NCBI RefSeq assembly: GCF_027797205.1
Contig: NZ_CP115607.1
Span: 1,477,288 to 1,541,287 of the forward strand
DNA from: Campylobacter sp. VBCF_01 NA2
GTDB taxonomy: Bacteria > Campylobacterota > Campylobacteria > Campylobacterales > Campylobacteraceae
Length of the DNA stretch: 64,000 nt
Direction: 5' to 3'
This document shows positions 60,064-64,000 of the stretch, piece after piece. A program made the position numbers and the translations under genes. The first letter of the stretch is position 1. Each line of letters begins with the position of its first letter. The notes beneath the pieces are model-generated. The model ran no database searches. It saw nothing but the letters and a program-made list of their open reading frames with translations, and was not told the DNA's origin.

Positions 60064-61514
60064 TGGGTAAATTTATCGAAAACGAAGTAATTCTAGTCTC
60101 AGAGCAAAAAGAGCGCGAAAATAGATTTGCAACGGCACTTAAAATTTCAGTGCCATTTGTCCTAGTGCTGATTGCCTTTGGTTACACTATGTTTAAGGAA
60201 AATCACTTTCATAGTGACGATGTGATACTTTTTTCACTACTTTTGATATGCAATGTGTATTATGTAATTTATCAAATTTACTTTGGTTTTAAAAAGACGC
60301 TAATCGATCCAGTCAGCCATGTATTCGTGCGCGATGAGATCGAGCGAATTTTAAAAAAACAGATGAAAAAAAACAAAATCAACCATGTGGTTTTGCTTCG
60401 TATCAAAAATATCGCCGATATCAACGATAGATATGGTTATCAAAACGGCGACGATATTTTGTATAATTTTTGCAAAGAATTTGCGAAATTTATGGCAAAT
60501 CAGGGCTTTAAAAATTTGCATATTGGGCGTTTTATCAACGGCCACTTTATCTTTGGGCTTAATGGCAAAATGGCGAATTTAACGCACATTTTGAAGATGT
60601 TCGAGCATAAAATTTCAAACCAAAGCATAAACAATATCGAGATTAAAACCGAATTTGAAATCATGCCTACTTCGTATGACAAAAATCTCAGCAATATCAC
60701 AAACGCGCTATTTTTTAAGATAAATCGCAAAGAGGTCGAAGAGGAAAAATCCAGCGAAAATATTGATTTGAATAAAATTTTGCTCGATGATTTTAACAAA
60801 GATGTCGTTGATGCGATTGACAATGAGAGTTTTAGCTTTAAATTTCAATATGTCGCGGATAAAAATGGCGTTAAATCGCATATAAACTTAATCCCAAAAC
60901 TAGATCTCAGAACCGGCGATAAGGTTACAAAAAGCCGAATTATTGATATTTTGCACTTTAATAATTACGATATCAAATACGATATTGCGATGATTAAGCA
61001 AATTTCGCGCATTATCTATTTTAAGGATATCGAGCATAAAATTTTTATCGAAATCATGCCTCAGACACTGCGAAATGCCGAGTTTCGCAACGAAATTTTA
61101 AAGCTAATTGACAATAATTTAATCGATCCAAGCAAGATTGTTTTGGAGTTTAACGAGGAAGAAATTTACTCTGAAACAAAGCGATTTGCCGAAATTTTGC
61201 TTAAATTTAAAGAGCTGGGATTTAGCTTTGGACTTAGCCAGTTTGGCGGTGCGAACGCGAGTTTCGAGTATTTTAAATTTTTCGATATTGATTTTGTGAT
61301 TTATGATATCGAGTATAATAAAAATTTAGGCAACGAAAAAATAAAAAATGTTTTTATGAAATTAAACGAAATGTGCCAGAAATCGGGCATTAAAAGCATT
61401 ATTCGCTTCGTAGATAAGCCGAAATTCCAAGACGAACTCTACGAGCTTGGGGTCGATTTCGTGCAGGGTTTTTGCGTAGGCAAACCAGAAGATATTATAA
61501 ATTTAAGGAAATAA
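60063..61514 (+). CDS. Degenerate GGDEF-EAL membrane protein
   Basis: A 483-residue protein with two N-terminal membrane segments (about 28-45 and 53-76). Then come GGDEF-like and EAL-like domains without active-site residues. The expected GGDEF position reads IGRFINGHFIFGL, and the EAL part has VLEFNEEEIY, FIEIMPQTLR, LSQFGGANASFEYF and FVDKPKFQ in place of metal- and substrate-binding motifs. It is therefore likely a c-di-GMP receptor or scaffold rather than an enzyme. Its start shares a base with the gyrB stop, and queF follows after 1 nt. Confidence 0.82.
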   Translation: MGKFIENEVILVSEQKERENRFATALKISVPFVLVLIAFGYTMFKENHFHSDDVILFSLLLICNVYYVIYQIYFGFKKTLIDPVSHVFVRDEIERILKKQMKKNKINHVVLLRIKNIADINDRYGYQNGDDILYNFCKEFAKFMANQGFKNLHIGRFINGHFIFGLNGKMANLTHILKMFEHKISNQSINNIEIKTEFEIMPTSYDKNLSNITNALFFKINRKEVEEEKSSENIDLNKILLDDFNKDVVDAIDNESFSFKFQYVADKNGVKSHINLIPKLDLRTGDKVTKSRIIDILHFNNYDIKYDIAMIKQISRIIYFKDIEHKIFIEIMPQTLRNAEFRNEILKLIDNNLIDPSKIVLEFNEEEIYSETKRFAEILLKFKELGFSFGLSQFGGANASFEYFKFFDIDFVIYDIEYNKNLGNEKIKNVFMKLNEMCQKSGIKSIIRFVDKPKFQDELYELGVDFVQGFCVGKPEDIINLRK

Positions 61515-61515
61515 A

Positions 61516-61896
61516 ATGCGTTATGGCGAAAAAGAGATAAAAGAATTTGACATAGAAAAAATGGAAATTTGGCCAAATAAACACGAAAATGATTATTTGA
61601 TCAAAATCACGCTTCCGGAGTTTTGTTGCCGCTGTCCGCGCTCAGGATACCCTGACTTTGCGACGATATATTTAGAATACATACCGAATAAATTTGTCGT
61701 AGAGCTCAAAGCAATCAAACTCTACATTAACTCATTTATGGATCGCTACATCTCCCACGAGGACAGCGCGAACGAAATTTACGCTACCTTGCAAGAAAAA
61801 TTGCAGCCAAAATACCTAAAAATCGTGGCTGACTTTAACCCGCGCGGAAATGTGCATACCGTGATTGAAATAAATTCGGATAAAATTTACAAATGA
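61516..61896 (+). CDS. queF: PreQ0 reductase (NADPH-dependent 7-cyano-7-deazaguanine reductase)
   Basis: Reduces preQ0 to preQ1 in queuosine tRNA modification. It has 126 residues, the short unimodular QueF type. The catalytic Cys is in ITLPEFCCRCPRSGYPDFATIYLEY (about 37). The NADPH motif with its Glu-Ser... variation is VVELKAIKLYINSFMDRYISHEDSANEI. DFNPRGNVHTVIEIN ends the fold. It overlaps the HD gene by 4 nt. Other que genes are outside the window. Confidence 0.94.
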   Translation: MRYGEKEIKEFDIEKMEIWPNKHENDYLIKITLPEFCCRCPRSGYPDFATIYLEYIPNKFVVELKAIKLYINSFMDRYISHEDSANEIYATLQEKLQPKYLKIVADFNPRGNVHTVIEINSDKIYK

Positions 61897-63128
61897 TAAG
61901 TTCAAATTTAGTAGAAAAAATCTTTAAAAGTGCGAGTATTTCGCGCTGGAACGACTACCCAAAAATGGTAAATTTAGTCGAACTTGACAAACAAGCGCAC
62001 AAATTTATCATTGCCTATTTTATCGCTAGTTTCGAGCGCGATATAGATATGAGCTATGTCATCGAGGCTGGGATTTTTGATTTTCTCTCACGCATCGTAG
62101 TAACTGATATCCGCCCAGATGTCTTTCATCAAATTCAAAAAAGTAAAAAAGATCAAATTAACAAATGGGTTCTCTCACAGCTTGAAAACGACCTTTCTAG
62201 CGTGCAAGATGGCGAATTTTTAAAACGATTTATAGCCTATCAAAACGGCTACTCACACGAAAAAGAAAAGCTCATTTTAAAGGCGGCAAGTTATCTGGCT
62301 ACGAGGTGGGAATTTAATATCGTTTATCAAACTAGCCAGTTTTTAAACGATATCGAAGAGCTTAAATTTAAGGTCGAAGAGGAATTAGAGGATTATTACG
62401 AGCTAATCGGCGTGCGTAAAATCGTAATGAATAAAAAACTAGCTCGAATTGTAGATCTTAGCGGTAGATTAAGGTTTCAAAAGCGCTGGGCGCAAACCCC
62501 ACGCATACCTGAGACTAGCGTGCTAGGTCACATGCTAATCGTGGCGATTTTAAGCTACTTTTACTCGCTAAAAGTCGGCGCGTGCAAGAGTAGAATTTTT
62601 TATAATTTTTACTGCGCGCTTTTTCACGATCTGCCTGAAAGCCTTACCCGCGATATCATCAGCCCCGTAAAATACGGCGTGGCTGGGCTTAGCGACATCA
62701 TCAGCGAATACGAAATGCGCCTAATAGATGATAAAATTTTGCCCTTCGTGCCAGAGCATATCAGAGATGAGTTTAGCTATATTTTGGGTATTAGAAATGA
62801 CGGCGAGAAATTTATAAAAGATGAGTTTGAAAACAGAATTTACGAGCTTGGCGGTAAGCCAAATTTCGCAGACGGCTCGCTTGGTGCGTATAACGAGGAT
62901 AAATTTCGCGCAATCGACGGCAGAGCGCTTAAATTTTGCGATAAACTAGCCGCGTTTTTCGAGGCTGGAATTTCGATAAGTTATGGCGTCAAAAGCAAAG
63001 AATTAGTCAGCGGATATAACTCAATGCTCGAAAATTTCAGACGAAATAAAAGCATAGAAGGCGTCGATTTTCACAGCGTTTGTGATGATTTCATCGAAAA
63101 TTTTGGATTGGATAGGGTTGAGTTTTAA
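61893..63128 (+). CDS. HD-domain hydrolase (YfbR-like)
   Basis: A 411-residue protein. The metal-binding HD signature is in the second half: His in ETSVLGHMLIVAIL (about 212), then YCALFHDLPESLTRDIISPVKYG (His-Asp at about 246), which matches 5'-deoxynucleotidase/YfbR-type HD proteins. The N-terminal 180 residues are helical and unrecognised. The longer length than YfbR (about 200) means an added domain. Substrate is not known; a nucleotide is likely. It overlaps queF by 4 nt and ends beside the SRP RNA gene on the other strand. Confidence 0.8.
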   Translation: MISSNLVEKIFKSASISRWNDYPKMVNLVELDKQAHKFIIAYFIASFERDIDMSYVIEAGIFDFLSRIVVTDIRPDVFHQIQKSKKDQINKWVLSQLENDLSSVQDGEFLKRFIAYQNGYSHEKEKLILKAASYLATRWEFNIVYQTSQFLNDIEELKFKVEEELEDYYELIGVRKIVMNKKLARIVDLSGRLRFQKRWAQTPRIPETSVLGHMLIVAILSYFYSLKVGACKSRIFYNFYCALFHDLPESLTRDIISPVKYGVAGLSDIISEYEMRLIDDKILPFVPEHIRDEFSYILGIRNDGEKFIKDEFENRIYELGGKPNFADGSLGAYNEDKFRAIDGRALKFCDKLAAFFEAGISISYGVKSKELVSGYNSMLENFRRNKSIEGVDFHSVCDDFIENFGLDRVEF

Positions 63129-63130
63129 AA

Positions 63131-63233
63131 CCCCTTCCCAGATGACTGCGGCACACGATAGGTAAAAGTGCTCTGCTGTGTTCCCACCCTGAAGCGGTGT
63201 TTTTAAAAACCGTTGCACAGGTCTAAGAAAGGG
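63131..63233 (-). ncRNA. ffs: Signal recognition particle RNA (small bacterial 4.5S type)
   Basis: On the minus strand the apical hairpin reads TTCAGGGTGGGAACACAGCAG, cut here as CAGG - GTG - GGAA - CAC - AGCAG. This is the GNRA-capped, Ffh-binding helix 8. The ends pair over 12 bp (CCCTTTCTTAGA with TCTGGGAAGGGG). The length of about 103 nt fits. A TATAAT box on the minus strand (63247-63242) lies about 9 nt upstream, and TTTT follows the 3' end. It guides inner-membrane protein targeting with Ffh. Confidence 0.9.
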
Positions 63234-63241
63234 CGAACTGG

Positions 63242-63249
63242 ATTATAAT
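63242..63249. promoter_or_regulatory. Symmetric -10 box serving two divergent genes
   Basis: ATTATAAT reads TATAAT on the plus strand (63244-63249) for the gene at 63277 and on the minus strand (63247-63242) for ffs. Both spacings are plausible for sigma70. Confidence 0.5.
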
Positions 63250-63276
63250 TAAAAGTTTCTTAAAATAAGGTTATAA

Positions 63277-63696
63277 ATGAATTTAAAAGATTATATTTTT
63301 TCGGTTTTTCGTGAAATTTCGATTTCTCACCACCGCTCTATCGAATTTAGAGCGAAAATTTTCGCTGCAATGTTGCTTGCTAAAAAAAAGCAAACCGATG
63401 AGGATTACGAAAACCTGCGTGAAATCGCAAGCGAAATTTATAGCGACGATTCGCGCAGAGTGGGGGTTTTGGTATCGATTGTGAGCGAATATATCCAAAA
63501 GGCCCACACCTACAAAAGTCTAAATTTAGACTCGCTTTTAGTAGAAATCGACAAAGAGATAAAAAATGCGCCTCGCTATGTCAAAAAGATCGATTTCTCG
63601 CACCTTAGACGCCTCATTAGCGATGATGAAAACGACGCTTTAATCCAGCAAAGAGTGTATGAGTATTTGGTAAATGAGGTCAAAGAGTATTCTTAG
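63277..63696 (+). CDS. Conserved hypothetical helical protein
   Basis: A 139-residue, all-helical, soluble protein with many charged residues (DYENLREIASEIYSDDSRRVGVLVSIVSEYIQKA). No known domain or active site is recognised. The gene has its own -10 box (63244-63249) and AAGG before the ATG. It lies between ffs and typA. A protein-binding role is possible but unproven. Confidence 0.65.
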   Translation: MNLKDYIFSVFREISISHHRSIEFRAKIFAAMLLAKKKQTDEDYENLREIASEIYSDDSRRVGVLVSIVSEYIQKAHTYKSLNLDSLLVEIDKEIKNAPRYVKKIDFSHLRRLISDDENDALIQQRVYEYLVNEVKEYS

Positions 63697-63756
63697 AATT
63701 TAAGAATTTTTAGTGTATAATCATCAGTTTTTAAACATAAAATTTTGGAGTAAAAT

Positions 63757-64000
63757 TTGGAAAATATTAGAAATATCGCAGTTATCGCCCATGTCGATCA
63801 CGGAAAAACCACAATAGTAGATGAACTTTTGAAACAATCAGGCACATTTAGCGAGCACCAAGAGGTCGGCGAGCGCGTAATGGACAGCAACGATATCGAA
63901 AAAGAGCGTGGAATTACCATTTTGTCGAAAAATACAGCGATTCGCTATGGGGAAACAAAGATTAATATCATCGACACCCCAGGCCACGCGGATTTCGGTG
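63757..64000 (+). CDS. typA: Translational GTPase TypA/BipA (cut by window edge)
   Basis: The first 81 residues of a ribosome-binding GTPase involved in 50S assembly and stress growth. Start is TTG at 63757 with GGAG 7 nt before it. [23 protein letters not shown] is the G1 P-loop; [20 protein letters not shown] is the G2/switch I region in the TypA form. [12 protein letters not shown] is the G3 motif. A TATAAT box lies at 63716-63721. The rest of the gene lies outside the window. Confidence 0.95.
   Translation, partial: MENIRNIAVIAHVDHGKTTIVDELLKQSGTFSEHQEVGERVMDSNDIEKERGITILSKNTAIRYGETKINIIDTPGHADFG

Overview
The window is a piece of an AT-rich chromosome from Campylobacterota, almost certainly the genus Campylobacter. 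The gene sets and orders are those of that genus: ruvC - oriC - dnaA - dnaN - gyrB; NFACT - cdsA - dxr; Bax-inhibitor/YccA - secG - frr - pyrE beside a carbonic anhydrase and a large MscS channel; and a UPF0323 lipoprotein - glutathionylspermidine synthase-like - hydroxyacid dehydrogenase cluster. The two EAL-domain proteins, a two-subunit class I fumarase and many small anion and metal transporters suggest a species outside the thermophilic C. jejuni/C. coli group. This is inference from gene content, not a search result.

Layout. 1-9.6 kb: truncated pyrG (minus), a DUF945 protein, a DASS/SLC13 anion symporter and ilvD (plus), then a four-gene minus-strand operon (HTH protein, UPF0323 lipoprotein, GspS-like ligase, D-2-hydroxyacid dehydrogenase). 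9.8-14 kb: ccoG, a TetR regulator, a lysozyme-like secreted protein, a periplasmic flavodoxin and a DUF4405 membrane protein. 14-25 kb: fumarase, vitamin kinases (pdxY, thiD), transporters, two TerC-like or cytochrome-like membrane proteins, leuC, a nitroreductase, NFACT, cdsA and dxr. 25.5-26.3 kb: seven tRNAs (Val on plus; Asn, Leu, Arg, Arg, His and Pro on minus). 26.4-27.3 kb: a small AT-rich accessory pair. 27.4-30.6 kb: rdgB, an MFS transporter and moeA. 30.7-33.2 kb: an unrecognised two-gene module. 33.3-40.3 kb: carbonic anhydrase/MscS operon, Bax inhibitor, secG, frr, pyrE, RDD and rnhB. 41-46.7 kb: DUF4197, DMT transporter, znuACB, methyltransferase and a c-type haem peroxidase-like protein. 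46.7-54.5 kb: PAS-GGDEF-EAL protein, repeat-rich intergenic region, DUF475, Na+/H+ antiporter family, periplasmic hydrolase and two amidohydrolase-type enzymes. 54.6-64 kb: ruvC, origin, dnaA, dnaN, gyrB, degenerate EAL protein, queF, HD hydrolase, SRP RNA (minus), a small conserved protein and the start of typA.

The most unusual content is the pair at 30.7-33.2 kb. It encodes a membrane protein with an N-terminal HNH-nuclease-like motif and a coiled-coil, tail-anchored partner. The first gene carries a 19-nt GA dinucleotide tract near its 5' end, which could switch it on and off. Three other observations deserve attention. Two copies of a G-rich, structure-conserved intergenic element lie at 18.9 and 49.3 kb. 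The flavodoxin and the hydrolase genes, 40 kb apart, share a conserved upstream element at the same 35-nt spacing from the -10 box. DnaA-box-like clusters lie on both sides of dnaA.
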